Part shown: piece by piece, positions 45,556 through 54,321 of the stretch
Layout: each line of letters starts with the position of its first letter
How positions within the stretch are numbered: the first letter of the stretch is position 1
NCBI RefSeq assembly: GCF_003665065.1
Contig: NZ_RCHR01000003.1
Location: 124,001-188,000 of the forward strand
DNA: 64,000 bases
Direction: 5' to 3'
DNA from: Oceanobacillus piezotolerans
Lineage (GTDB): Bacteria; Bacillota; Bacilli; Bacillales; Amphibacillaceae
The notes under the pieces: generated by a model
Databases searched by the model: none
Told to the model about the DNA's origin: nothing
The model's input: the letters and a program-made list of their open reading frames with translations, nothing else
Position numbers and translations under genes: made by a program

Positions 45556-46280
45556 TAAGGAAATATCTTACCGAAAAAACTATTGAAGAAATGGTTCTCT
45601 TAGCTCAAAATGGAGATAAAGATACACAAGACTATCTCATTAGAAATTATCAGCCTTTTATAGCTAAGACTATTTCTGAAGTATGCAAACGATATATTGA
45701 TCAAACTAGAGATGAAGAATTTAGTATCGGATTAACTGCTTTTAATGAGGCTATTTTTTCATTTAATTCTGAAAAGGGCAGCAGCTTCTTGTCATTTGCA
45801 AAGCTTGTTATTAAACGAAAGATAATTGATTACATACGGGCGAATAAGAAAATCCCTCAGGTCGTTTCCTTGGATGAAAACTATGATAATGAGCAAATGG
45901 AGAATCCAGCTGAAATCACCGTATCAAAAGAAAAATATATGGAGAAGCGGCATAGGATGGAGCTAAGAGAGGAGATTCTTGCTTATAAGGAAAAGCTTAA
46001 AGAGTATAAGTTAAGCTTAGATGAGCTTACTGTCATATCCCCTAAACATAGGGATGCTCGTGACTCTGCTGTGAAAGCTGCCCGTATTTTGTATATGGAT
46101 ACAGAAATGAGAAATAGTGTAGTACGTAAGAAAAAGCTGCCAATAAAGGAATTGCTGAAAAAGGTAGAGGTTAGTAAGAAAACATTAGAGCGTAATCGGA
46201 AATATATTCTTGCTATCTTTATTGTACTAAACGAAAATTATATGTACTTAAAGGAATATCTTAAGGGTGTGGGTCAGTGA
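45549..46280 (+). CDS. sigI: RNA polymerase sigma factor SigI
   Basis: 243 residues, TTG start after GGAGGTG. Sigma-70-like region 2 (about 20-100) with NYQPFIAKTISEV, the FSIGLTAFNEAI block and SSFLSFAKLVIKRKIIDYIR; region 4 is replaced by the SigI-specific C-terminal domain (about 130-240). It responds to heat or envelope/polysaccharide signals in Firmicutes. Overlaps its anti-sigma gene by 4 bp. Confidence 0.9.
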   Translation: MVIRKYLTEKTIEEMVLLAQNGDKDTQDYLIRNYQPFIAKTISEVCKRYIDQTRDEEFSIGLTAFNEAIFSFNSEKGSSFLSFAKLVIKRKIIDYIRANKKIPQVVSLDENYDNEQMENPAEITVSKEKYMEKRHRMELREEILAYKEKLKEYKLSLDELTVISPKHRDARDSAVKAARILYMDTEMRNSVVRKKKLPIKELLKKVEVSKKTLERNRKYILAIFIVLNENYMYLKEYLKGVGQ

Positions 46281-47503
46281 AAAAAGGAATTTTAATGGAA
46301 AAAGAAAAGCACTATGCTATTTTTTTAACGAAAGAAGGCATATTTGAGAAAGGACATCCTATTTACTCGGATGCAACAATTGGAGAAGAAATGTTCTTCG
46401 AGCCATTTATAGTGAAAAAGAAATTGTACTTATCAAATTATGTGAAGTTTGTATCGATAGCAGCAATTCTTTTGATTGTGCTACTGCCTTTCTTTATTCT
46501 TACTGGGAATGATAAAACATATGCTTACATAACGGTTGATATTAATCCTAGTATTACAGTGGAAATTGACAAAGACTATAATGTACGATCTATCCAAGCC
46601 ATGAATGATGATGCTGAGGTAATAACGGATGATCTAGACAATATACATTCCCAATCAGTAGATCGTTTGATTGAGCAAATATTGGATAAGAGTTTAGATT
46701 TAGGTTTTTTTAATGAAGAGAAAAATGTGCTAATCGGTGTAAGTTTTGTCAATGAAGGGAATCATAACACTTTTATAAACTATCTTGAGAATTTATTAAT
46801 TGAGGAAAAAGAATGGAACTTTGCCGCTTTTGAAGTTCCGAAAGAAGTAATGGAGCAAGCGGAAGAAGAAAATATTTCTATGAACAAACTTCTAGCTACA
46901 ACTTCAAATAATAATGATATTTCAATCAATAACGAAGAAAAAGCAATTATTGAATCTTTTTATGATTACTCCGAAGAGGAAGAAACTGACAAATTAGAGA
47001 AAGAACCAAAGATAGAAATGACTGAAGAAAACGGAGAAAAAAAAGCTGAAGATACTGAAGAGGAAAAGGTTGAGAAAGATAGGCAAGAAACAATCCCTCC
47101 TGCTAATAAAATTGGTATAACCGGAGAAGAGTCTCCGGTAATCATCGAGGAAAAAGATAACGAAAGACATCCAAGTGAATTAAAAGGACAAAATGGAGAT
47201 ATCAATAAAGAAAAAAATGGAAAAGGGAATGTAGAAGGAAATCGACCACACAAGGAAAAAAGTGAAGAAATAGAAAAAAACAAAAATGCAAGGCCTTCAA
47301 ATAATAAAGATAAAGAATCTGAGCATCCTAAGAATCACAATAATGGCAAAGGCAATAATCATAATCAGGGAAATGGAAATAGCAAAGCTGATAATGGAAA
47401 TAACGGTAATAACGGAAACAACGAAAATAATGGAAATAACGGTAATAACGGTAATAACGGTAATAATAGCAATAATGGAAAACCAAATAACAATAATCAA
47501 TAA
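46277..47503 (+). CDS. rsgI: Anti-sigma-I factor RsgI
   Basis: 408 residues, GTG start within the sigI stop. N-terminal anti-sigma domain (about 1-50), one membrane helix (about 57-76), then the periplasmic RsgI domain with YAYITVDINPSITVEI; the Asn-Pro in DINPS (about 89-91) is the position of self-cleavage described for this family. From about 235 onward the protein is disordered, first Glu/Lys-rich and then Asn/Gly repeats. No carbohydrate-binding domain is present, unlike clostridial RsgI proteins. Confidence 0.9.
   Translation: MKKGILMEKEKHYAIFLTKEGIFEKGHPIYSDATIGEEMFFEPFIVKKKLYLSNYVKFVSIAAILLIVLLPFFILTGNDKTYAYITVDINPSITVEIDKDYNVRSIQAMNDDAEVITDDLDNIHSQSVDRLIEQILDKSLDLGFFNEEKNVLIGVSFVNEGNHNTFINYLENLLIEEKEWNFAAFEVPKEVMEQAEEENISMNKLLATTSNNNDISINNEEKAIIESFYDYSEEEETDKLEKEPKIEMTEENGEKKAEDTEEEKVEKDRQETIPPANKIGITGEESPVIIEEKDNERHPSELKGQNGDINKEKNGKGNVEGNRPHKEKSEEIEKNKNARPSNNKDKESEHPKNHNNGKGNNHNQGNGNSKADNGNNGNNGNNENNGNNGNNGNNGNNSNNGKPNNNNQ
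47393..47479 (+). repeat. Tandem 9-bp repeats in the 3' end of rsgI
   Basis: Imperfect units of GGTAATAAC/GGAAATAAC encode Gly-Asn-Asn. All units are multiples of three, so copy number change alters length without frameshift. Confidence 0.85.
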
Positions 47504-47504
47504 G

Positions 47505-47536
47505 AGGGGAAAAGCTATATTGCTTTTCCCTTTTTA
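47505..47536 (+). terminator. Terminator of sigI-rsgI
   Basis: GGGGAAAAGC and GCTTTTCCCT pair around TATATT; TTTT follows. Confidence 0.85.
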
Positions 47537-47545
47537 AATCTTCCA

Positions 47546-47779
47546 TTATATTTCCATGGTCAACGTTGGAGTTTGTTTCATGGCATGGTCAATATAATAA
47601 AGAAGGTTGTCATGATGCTCGATAATCGTCCTTTGGTCCAGCGAGTAATTGTAAGAATGAAGGAACTGCTGGATTTTCTTTGAAAGTAAATCATCATTGG
47701 TGCGTACCATTAGTACCAGCAAATCATCCCACTGTCCCCATAGTGTATAGTAAAGTGCTTTGTCATAATCTGGAATCAT
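47546..47779 (-). CDS. YhdB family protein
   Basis: 77 residues, ATG preceded by AAGGAGGGG at good spacing. The pattern DYDKALYYTLWGQWDDLLVLMVRTNDDLLSK at the N-terminus resembles the short YhdB proteins of Bacillus. Soluble, mostly helical, no known function. It lies convergent to rsgI and ends close to that terminator. Confidence 0.72.
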   Translation of the reverse strand: MIPDYDKALYYTLWGQWDDLLVLMVRTNDDLLSKKIQQFLHSYNYSLDQRTIIEHHDNLLYYIDHAMKQTPTLTMEI

Positions 47780-47952
47780 AGATACCCCTCCTTCAGGATA
47801 AAAGGGTTATTTCTATTGTGCCCTAGTTTTTAATAAAAGTGAAAAACATTCTTGGTCTGTTTGCCATAAAAAGGCTAAGGACATACGGCATAAAGGAAAT
47901 TAACTTTTACATACTAATCTTGAAACACCTAAATAAAAAGGAGGAATTTCCA

Positions 47953-48624
47953 TTGAAGAAAAAACTTATTACTGGTGGATTAGTTCTTGCCATATCTCTG
48001 TTCGGTTGTCAAGCTAACAATAATGATGATGATGCGGCAAGATCTAATAACAATGGGCAAAATGTAGAACAAACAAGGTTTCAAAATAACGCCGGTGAAG
48101 GTAATGCAAATCGCTGGGATTATATGATGGACCGTAATGCAGATAGGCTGCAAACAGATCGAGATAATGATGGAAGAAACATGAACAATGTAGATCGTGT
48201 GAACAACAACGAGAATAGATACAATGTTGATAAAGAAGCAGCAGATAGAATAGTGAATCAGGTTCAGGGAATAAAAACAGCATATGTCCTAACAACTGAT
48301 AATAATGCTTATGTTGCTGCAGAACGGGACAATGATAACAATAACAATAACAATGACAATGATAACAATAACAATAACAATGACAATGATAACCAAAATA
48401 GAAACGATAATAATGATGAACTGTCAGATGAAATGAAAAATGAAATAGGGGATATTGTTCGTTCTGTTGATAATAATATTGACAATGTATATGTTTCGAC
48501 AAATCCGGATTTCTTCAATTTGACTAATAATTACGTGGAAGATGTTCATCAAGGAAGACCTGTAGAAGGATTCTTTGATCAATTCGGCAATATGGTACAG
48601 CGTATTTTCCCACAAAATAGATAA
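47953..48624 (+). CDS. YhcN/YlaJ family sporulation lipoprotein
   Basis: 223 residues from TTG 47953 after AGGAGG; an in-frame upstream ATG-like start has no ribosome binding site. Signal peptide with lipobox SLFGC (Cys19). The C-terminal part has the YhcN/YlaJ core (about 95-220: ADRIVNQVQGIKTAYVLTTDNNAYVAA). Between the core strands is an Asn/Asp-rich insert (about 120-150) from tandem DNA repeats. Members of the family sit in spore membranes of Bacillus. Confidence 0.85.
   Translation: MKKKLITGGLVLAISLFGCQANNNDDDAARSNNNGQNVEQTRFQNNAGEGNANRWDYMMDRNADRLQTDRDNDGRNMNNVDRVNNNENRYNVDKEAADRIVNQVQGIKTAYVLTTDNNAYVAAERDNDNNNNNNDNDNNNNNNDNDNQNRNDNNDELSDEMKNEIGDIVRSVDNNIDNVYVSTNPDFFNLTNNYVEDVHQGRPVEGFFDQFGNMVQRIFPQNR
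48334..48387 (+). repeat. Two exact 27-bp tandem repeats in the lipoprotein gene
   Basis: Two identical copies beginning GATAACAATAACAATAAC run 48334-48360 and 48361-48387, encoding Asp/Asn runs; a multiple of three, so in-frame length variation is possible. Confidence 0.9.
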
Positions 48625-48632
48625 TATGAGGT

Positions 48633-48667
48633 GTCATCAAAAGCTATGCTTTTGGTGGCTTTTTTTA
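48633..48667 (+). terminator. Terminator of the YhcN/YlaJ gene
   Basis: GTCATCAAAAGC and GCTTTTGGTGGC pair with one wobble and a 3-nt loop, followed by TTTTTTT. Confidence 0.85.
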
Positions 48668-48807
48668 ATTATTTGGTACTGTAAGAATCAAATGAATTCC
48701 CTTTAACCAACTTAGTAAAACAGAAGGAACAAAGGAAACCAAAACGTCATATAATTTATATTAATGCTATAAATATACTTGGAATTAAATTGGATGGAGT
48801 GAAAAGG

Positions 48808-49449
48808 ATGGGATTAGAATTTATTGATATCTTTGAAGGCTGGGCGGAGGATTATGATAAAAGTGTGCAGGGTCTGAATCCCGAATATAAACGCGTTTTC
48901 GAGAATTACGAAGAGATATTGAATGAAGTAGTAAGGTTATCTAAAGGAACGGTGATGGAGTTTGGGGTCGGCACAGGGAATTTAACACAACGGTTATTGC
49001 ATGCTGGCCATTCTGTAATAGGGATAGAGCCATCTAAAGCGATGCGTGATATAGCAAACAAAAAAATACCTGGTGTATCCATATCTAAAGGAGACTTTCT
49101 TGATTTCCCAAAACCGGATTACCCGGTTCAAACCATAGTAAGTACTTATGCCTTTCATCATTTAAAGGACAGTGAAAAGGAACAAGCAATAAGACTTTAT
49201 AGTAAGCTATTAGATCCACATGGGAGAATTGTTTTTGGTGATACGATGTTTATTACAAAGGAAGCAAAAACAGCTATGATCCAGCAGGCGCATAAACTAG
49301 GTTATAAGAATTTAGCGGATGACCTTAAACGAGAATATTATACGACAAAAGATATACTCGAAGAATTATTTAAAAAGTATCATTTCAAGGTTTCGTTTAA
49401 ACAGATGAATGATTTTGTTTGGATATTGTTTGCTGAAAAACAAGCTTAA
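48808..49449 (+). CDS. yrrT: SAM-dependent methyltransferase YrrT
   Basis: 213 residues from ATG 48808 (GGAGTG upstream), the same length as B. subtilis YrrT as I recall. Class I Rossmann methyltransferase: motif I VMEFGVGTGNLTQRL, motif post-I VIGIEPS, motif IV region IVSTYAFHHL. In B. subtilis it heads the operon yrrT-mtnN-mccA-mccB-yrhC controlled by CymR. Here mtnN is missing and mccA follows directly. CTTGGAATTAAATTGG (48778-48793) upstream might be part of a CymR site. Confidence 0.85.
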   Translation: MGLEFIDIFEGWAEDYDKSVQGLNPEYKRVFENYEEILNEVVRLSKGTVMEFGVGTGNLTQRLLHAGHSVIGIEPSKAMRDIANKKIPGVSISKGDFLDFPKPDYPVQTIVSTYAFHHLKDSEKEQAIRLYSKLLDPHGRIVFGDTMFITKEAKTAMIQQAHKLGYKNLADDLKREYYTTKDILEELFKKYHFKVSFKQMNDFVWILFAEKQA

Positions 49450-49459
49450 AAGGAGAATC

Positions 49460-50377
49460 ATGATGACTATTTATCATTCCATTCAAGAGATAATCGGTCA
49501 TACACCATTACTGGAAATTACTCAATTTGACATTCCAAAGGAGGTCCATCTGTACGCTAAGCTGGAGTATCTTAATCCGGGGGGGAGCATTAAAGACCGT
49601 TTGGGTGTAGCCTTAGTTGAGGAGGCCATGAAAAAAGGGCTATTAAAAGCGGGAGGAACGATTATTGAACCAACAGCAGGTAATACAGGAATTGGTTTAG
49701 CTCTTGCTGCTAAACACAAAAATGTATCTGTTGTCTTTTGTGTACCAAATCAATTTAGTAAAGAAAAACAGGATCTAATGAAAGCACTAGGAGCGATTAT
49801 TGTCCCAACGCCTGAAGAAGAAGGAATGCGTGGGGCAATTGCCAAGGCAAAGGAATTGTTAAATGAAATCCCCAATAGCTACTCTCCCCAACAATTTATA
49901 AATCCAACCAATCCAAAAACGTATTATGACACACTTGGTCCAGAGATATGGGATGATTTAAAGCCTGGTGTTGATGTATTTATAGCGGGTGCTGGCTCAG
50001 GTGGAACCTTTACTGGTACGGCTAAGTACCTTAAAGAAAAAAATAAGAATATAAAAACGATCATTGTAGAGCCTCAAGGCTCCATTCTAGGTGGAGGAAA
50101 GGCTGGCCCCCATCGAACGGAAGGGATTGGCATGGAATTTATCCCAGAGTTTATGAATCCACCGTTACATGATGAAGTGTACACCGTCTCAGATGAGAAT
50201 GCTTTTTCGATGGTACAGCTGCTTGCTGAAAAAGAAGGCTTGTTAATAGGAAGCTCCTCTGGTGCTGTCATGTATGCTGCACTGGAAGAAGCAAAGCATG
50301 CGAAGCAAGGAACTAATATTGTTACTGTTTTTCCAGACGGCAGTGATCGTTACTTGAGTAAAAATATTTATGGATGA
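49460..50377 (+). CDS. mccA: O-acetylserine-dependent cystathionine beta-synthase
   Basis: 305 residues from ATG 49460 behind AAAGGAG. Fold type II PLP enzyme: PLP Lys45 in NPGGSIKDRLG, GNTGIGLA phosphate loop region (about 73-80), and GSGGTFTGTAKYL. It condenses homocysteine with O-acetylserine to cystathionine (reverse transsulfuration). A plain cysteine synthase is the alternative, but the pairing with a gamma-lyase and yrrT supports MccA. Confidence 0.87.
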   Translation: MMTIYHSIQEIIGHTPLLEITQFDIPKEVHLYAKLEYLNPGGSIKDRLGVALVEEAMKKGLLKAGGTIIEPTAGNTGIGLALAAKHKNVSVVFCVPNQFSKEKQDLMKALGAIIVPTPEEEGMRGAIAKAKELLNEIPNSYSPQQFINPTNPKTYYDTLGPEIWDDLKPGVDVFIAGAGSGGTFTGTAKYLKEKNKNIKTIIVEPQGSILGGGKAGPHRTEGIGMEFIPEFMNPPLHDEVYTVSDENAFSMVQLLAEKEGLLIGSSSGAVMYAALEEAKHAKQGTNIVTVFPDGSDRYLSKNIYG

Positions 50378-50392
50378 TAGGAGGAAAAGAAA

Positions 50393-51526
50393 TTGCGAAA
50401 AAAAACGAAGATGATTCATAGTGGAATCACCATGGATCAGAAAACTGGTGCATTGTCTGTTCCCATATATCAGGTAAGTACTTACAAACAGGATAGAGCT
50501 GGAGAGCATCGGGGTTATGAATATTCGCGAACAGGTAACCCGACAAGGCATGCCCTTGAAACGATTATCGCTGAGTTAGAAGGAGGAAAGGCGGGTTTTG
50601 CATTTGGTTCAGGAATGGCCGCTATTACTTCTGTAATGATGATGCTTGATGCAAACGACCATATTATTGTAACGGATGATATTTATGGTGGATCCTATCG
50701 TTTAATGACAAACATTTTAAATCGCTATCACATCCATCATAATTTTGTTAATACGACAAAACTAGAAGAAGTAGAGGCAAATATAAAAGATAATACAAAA
50801 GCGATCTTTATAGAAACACCAACAAATCCCTTGTTGAAAGTTACAGATATACAAGCAATGGCGAGAATTGCTAAGAAGCATAATCTATTATTAATCGTTG
50901 ATAATACGTTTGCAACACCTTATCTGCAGCAGCCATTAGAGCTGGGAGCTGATATCGTATTGCATAGCGCAACCAAATATATTGGCGGACATAGTGATGT
51001 CGTCGCAGGACTAGTAGTCGTGAAAACGGAAGAGCATGCAAACAGACTTCATTATATCCAAAATGCAGTAGGAGCGATTCTAGGGCCGCAGGATGCATGG
51101 TTACTGATGCGCGGTATAAAAACGTTAGCTCTCAGGATGGAAGCAATTGAAGGGAATACAAGAAAAATTGCGTCGTTTTTAGAAAGTCATAAAGACATTA
51201 AGCATCTCTATTATCCAGGTTTAAAACATCACCCTGGCCATGAAATAGCAAAAACACAAGCTGCAGGATTTGGTGGAATGCTTTCTTTTGATGTTGGAAG
51301 TGGAGAAAAAGCAGACAAAATTTTGCAGAAGGTAAAGTTCTTCACGCTGGCAGAAAGCCTTGGAGCGGTTGAAAGTCTCATATCATTGCCAGCCAAAATG
51401 ACGCATGCATCTATACCAAAGGAAAGAAGAGCCCAATTGGGAATAAGTGATGGACTGCTTCGTCTATCTGTTGGGATTGAGGATGTGGAAGATTTATTGG
51501 AGGATTTACAATCTGCATTAGAATAA
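50393..51526 (+). CDS. mccB: Cystathionine gamma-lyase / homocysteine gamma-lyase
   Basis: 377 residues, TTG start after ATAGGAGG. Cys/Met metabolism PLP family: YSRTGNPTR (about 44-52), PLP Lys195 in HSATKYIGGHSDV. It splits cystathionine to cysteine, 2-oxobutyrate and ammonia. Forms with mccA and yrrT a methionine-to-cysteine unit. Confidence 0.9.
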   Translation: MRKKTKMIHSGITMDQKTGALSVPIYQVSTYKQDRAGEHRGYEYSRTGNPTRHALETIIAELEGGKAGFAFGSGMAAITSVMMMLDANDHIIVTDDIYGGSYRLMTNILNRYHIHHNFVNTTKLEEVEANIKDNTKAIFIETPTNPLLKVTDIQAMARIAKKHNLLLIVDNTFATPYLQQPLELGADIVLHSATKYIGGHSDVVAGLVVVKTEEHANRLHYIQNAVGAILGPQDAWLLMRGIKTLALRMEAIEGNTRKIASFLESHKDIKHLYYPGLKHHPGHEIAKTQAAGFGGMLSFDVGSGEKADKILQKVKFFTLAESLGAVESLISLPAKMTHASIPKERRAQLGISDGLLRLSVGIEDVEDLLEDLQSALE

Positions 51527-51557
51527 AAGATGCCAAGTTTTATGGCATCTTTTTTAT
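51526..51557 (+). terminator. Terminator of the yrrT-mccAB operon
   Basis: AAAGATGCCA (51526-51535) and TGGCATCTTT (51543-51552) pair perfectly with a 7-nt loop and T-run. Confidence 0.88.
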
Positions 51558-51763
51558 ACTTGGTATTACGTTTGGGAGGCGAATTATGCAGTTAAGGAGT
51601 AGTTAATGGTCCTATTAAAAGTCACTTCTTAAGAGAGGGAGTTCCCTCTATTGCCTCTTTCCCTAAAAGATGAGCAAAAGCGTATTTCTTATTAGAATGA
51701 CAACTAATGGAAGTCAGGGAAAAGAAATGCTAAAATATGTATATTCGAGAAGGGGGAATAGTG

Positions 51764-53131
51764 ATGAGTGCAGTTTTAGCCTATTTAAAAGAGAATAGGG
51801 ATCAACTTCTTAATAAACTAACAGATTTTCTAACTATACCTAGTATAAGCACAGATAGTATACATAAACAAGATGTTCAAAAAGCAGCTGATTTCGTTGT
51901 TCGTTATTTAAAAGAAATCGGATTTGAAAATGTAGATAAGCAAGAGACGAAGGGCCATCCTCTTGTTTATGCAGAATACAACGGCGCTGGGGAAGAAGCC
52001 CCAACTGTATTATTCTACGGTCATTACGACGTGCAGCCAGTCGATCCAATTGACGAGTGGACAAGTGATCCATTTAAGCCGGAAATAAGAGATGAACGTA
52101 TTTATGCTCGTGGTGCAAGCGATGATAAGGGACAAGTCTTTATGCATCTAGCGGTTTTTGAAGCCTATATGAAAACAGAAGGCAAGCTTCCTATTAATGT
52201 AAAGGTATGTATTGAAGGTGAAGAAGAGATTGGAAGTGAACACCTTTATGAAGTTCTGCAATCAGATAAAGAACGATTTCATGCTGATTTTGCTGTTATT
52301 TCAGATTCGGGAATGGTGGCGGCGAACCAGCCAACCATTCTTTATGGATTAAAGGGTTTTACTGGTATCGAAGTGAAAGTAACTGGGCCAGATCATGACT
52401 TACATTCTGGAATATATGGAGGGGCAGTACGAAATCCGATTACGGCTTTAAGTCATATTTTAGCCTCTATGAAAAATGAAGAGGAAGTCATCACGGTAGA
52501 AGGATTTTACGACGATGTTGAACCTTTATCTGACGAAGAAAGAAAGTTAATCTCTGAGGTTCCTAGTGAAGATTACAGAAATTCAACGGGTATACCTGAA
52601 ACCGTATCTGAGCAGGGATATACACCTCAAGAACATACGATGGGAAGGCCTACGTTTGAAATTAACGGAATATACGGTGGGTATCAGGGAGAGGGTACAA
52701 AGACGATTATTCCTTCCACAGCGACAGCAAAAATAACTTGTCGTATAGTTCCAGGACAGAATCCAAATAAAATACAAGATCTATTAGAGAAACATATTAT
52801 GAAGGCAGCACCAGCAGGGGTAAAGGTTGAAGTGAAAAAAGAGAAACTTTCTGCACGAGCATACAAGGTAGAACCAAGTAACCCGCTGATTAAAGTAGCT
52901 GCAGAAAGCTATACAAAAGCCTTTGGTAAAGAAACCGTTTATATTCGTATGGGTGGTTCCATTCCAGTTGTAGAGTGGATCGAAGCAATTTATAATATAC
53001 CGATTGTGTTATTGGGATTTGGTACTCCAGAGGATAGACTTCACTCGCCAAATGAAAGCTTTCCTTTAGATAGCTTTGATAAAGGAATGGAAACGCTCGT
53101 ATATTACTGGGAGAAATTAGGACAAAAATAA
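51764..53131 (+). CDS. M20 family dipeptidase
   Basis: 455 residues from ATG 51764 (AGAAGGGGG upstream). Metal ligand motifs: FYGHYDVQPVDP (His), GASDDKGQ (bridging Asp), EGEEEIGSEHL (general base Glu and ligand), and the C-terminal HSPNE. A dimerisation domain is inserted at about 205-360. These zinc enzymes cleave dipeptides or related amides; a PepV- or CNDP-like dipeptidase is likely. Substrate unknown. The next gene follows in 22 bp and may be co-transcribed. Confidence 0.85.
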   Translation: MSAVLAYLKENRDQLLNKLTDFLTIPSISTDSIHKQDVQKAADFVVRYLKEIGFENVDKQETKGHPLVYAEYNGAGEEAPTVLFYGHYDVQPVDPIDEWTSDPFKPEIRDERIYARGASDDKGQVFMHLAVFEAYMKTEGKLPINVKVCIEGEEEIGSEHLYEVLQSDKERFHADFAVISDSGMVAANQPTILYGLKGFTGIEVKVTGPDHDLHSGIYGGAVRNPITALSHILASMKNEEEVITVEGFYDDVEPLSDEERKLISEVPSEDYRNSTGIPETVSEQGYTPQEHTMGRPTFEINGIYGGYQGEGTKTIIPSTATAKITCRIVPGQNPNKIQDLLEKHIMKAAPAGVKVEVKKEKLSARAYKVEPSNPLIKVAAESYTKAFGKETVYIRMGGSIPVVEWIEAIYNIPIVLLGFGTPEDRLHSPNESFPLDSFDKGMETLVYYWEKLGQK

Positions 53132-53153
53132 TGAACGATGGGGGGAACCAAAT

Positions 53154-53918
53154 TTGTTAAAAATTGCCATTATTACCGGAGTATCGAAAGGCTTAGGAGA
53201 AGCAATAGCGAGCCTATTACTTGAGTCGGGTGTAGCTGTATATGGGATATCAAGAAGTAATAGCTTTAAGCTCTCTGAGATTGCAAAAGAGAATAATCAG
53301 ATCTATCAGCATTATCCTTGTGACCTTACTGTTTCAGAAGAAGTAGAAGAGACGTTTCAGAAAGTGATGCATGATATTTCATTAATTGAGAAGGAACCAG
53401 AAATGATTTATCTCATCAACAATGCAGCAACTGTAGAGCCAATGGATCAGGCGATAAATACAAAGAGTCGGGACATTATGCGCCATGTTCAGCTCAATAC
53501 GATAACCCCAATGATTCTCACCAATCAGCTTCTGAAAACTGCGACAGAACAGCAGATACCTTCTATTTCGGTTGTTATTACTTCTGGGGCTGCTGAAAGA
53601 CCAATCTCAGGCTGGAGCGCCTATTGTGCGACAAAGGCAAGTATGAACATGTATACGAAGGTCGTGGCTTTAGAACAAGAAGAAATGCAGACTGAAAATA
53701 AAGTGATTGCTTTTAATCCTGGTGTGATGGATACGGAAATGCAGGAAATCATTCGCTCCAGCAATAAAGAAGCATTCACGGATGTCGAGCACTATAAGAA
53801 TCTAAAAGAAAAGAATGCATTAAAGAATCCAAAAATCGTTGCTGGTGTGTTAATCGATATTATTAATGATGAAGCTGTAGTGAATGGTGAAATTTATAAT
53901 GTCAAAGAATATCTATAG
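53154..53918 (+). CDS. Short-chain dehydrogenase, sepiapterin reductase / benzil reductase type (YueD-like)
   Basis: 254 residues, TTG start after GGGGGAACC. Classical SDR: cofactor loop TGVSKGLGEA (8-17), NNAA (about 90-93), catalytic Ser in VVITSGAAERPISG, Tyr in YCATKAS, and PGVMDTEM. The arrangement resembles (S)-benzoin-forming benzil reductase YueD. NADP(H) preference is likely. Physiological substrate unknown. Confidence 0.82.
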   Translation: MLKIAIITGVSKGLGEAIASLLLESGVAVYGISRSNSFKLSEIAKENNQIYQHYPCDLTVSEEVEETFQKVMHDISLIEKEPEMIYLINNAATVEPMDQAINTKSRDIMRHVQLNTITPMILTNQLLKTATEQQIPSISVVITSGAAERPISGWSAYCATKASMNMYTKVVALEQEEMQTENKVIAFNPGVMDTEMQEIIRSSNKEAFTDVEHYKNLKEKNALKNPKIVAGVLIDIINDEAVVNGEIYNVKEYL

Positions 53919-54009
53919 ACTTGTCCAGAAAAAATATGGGTAAACGCCCTCTCATTATTGTTGTGATAGGCATACAGTAATGTAGCCTTAATAATAAGGA
54001 GGGAATGTT

Positions 54010-54129
54010 ATGAGTAAAGTTGGTGGATTTGGCTACGGCTCTGGTTTCGCACTGCTAGTCGTGCTATTTATCTTATTAATCATCATCGGTACTGCATACA
54101 CTGGCGGTTACGGTGGCGGGTACTGGTAA
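54010..54129 (+). CDS. YjcZ family sporulation peptide
   Basis: 39 codons after AAGGAGGG. Gly-rich N-terminus ([13 protein letters not shown]), one membrane helix [14 protein letters not shown], then a [12 protein letters not shown] tail: the standard YjcZ/SscA-like pattern. Such peptides are made during sporulation and attach to spores. CATACAGTA at 53971-53979 resembles a sporulation-sigma -10, without a good -35. Confidence 0.88.
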   Translation: MSKVGGFGYGSGFALLVVLFILLIIIGTAYTGGYGGGYW

Positions 54130-54144
54130 TATAAGGAGAAAAAA

Positions 54145-54175
54145 TACAGTGGGATTCTCACTGTATTTTTTTAAT
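54145..54175 (+). terminator. Terminator of the YjcZ gene
   Basis: TACAGTG (54145-54151) and CACTGTA (54159-54165) with a 7-nt loop, followed by TTTTTTT. Confidence 0.85.
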
Positions 54176-54260
54176 TTCTTAAAGGTCGGAGAGAAACAAT
54201 GCTGAATGCTGTGTTTCTACATTCTTGCTATATTTATGGTAAAATAAAGATTACTATGTA

Positions 54261-54289
54261 TTGATTTTTAACGTCGGGTAGTATATATA
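54261..54289 (+). promoter_or_regulatory. Candidate sigma-A promoter of map
   Basis: TTGATT (54261-54266), 17-bp spacer, TATATA (54284-54289), 33 bp before the start codon. Confidence 0.55.
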
Positions 54290-54321
54290 GTATAACGTAT
54301 TAGTGTGCATTAGAGAGGAAG

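Noticed and set aside
47286..47546. Several isoleucine-, tyrosine- or serine-rich frames over the rsgI tail
   Set aside because: They are shadows of the Asn/Gly repeat DNA of rsgI in other frames.
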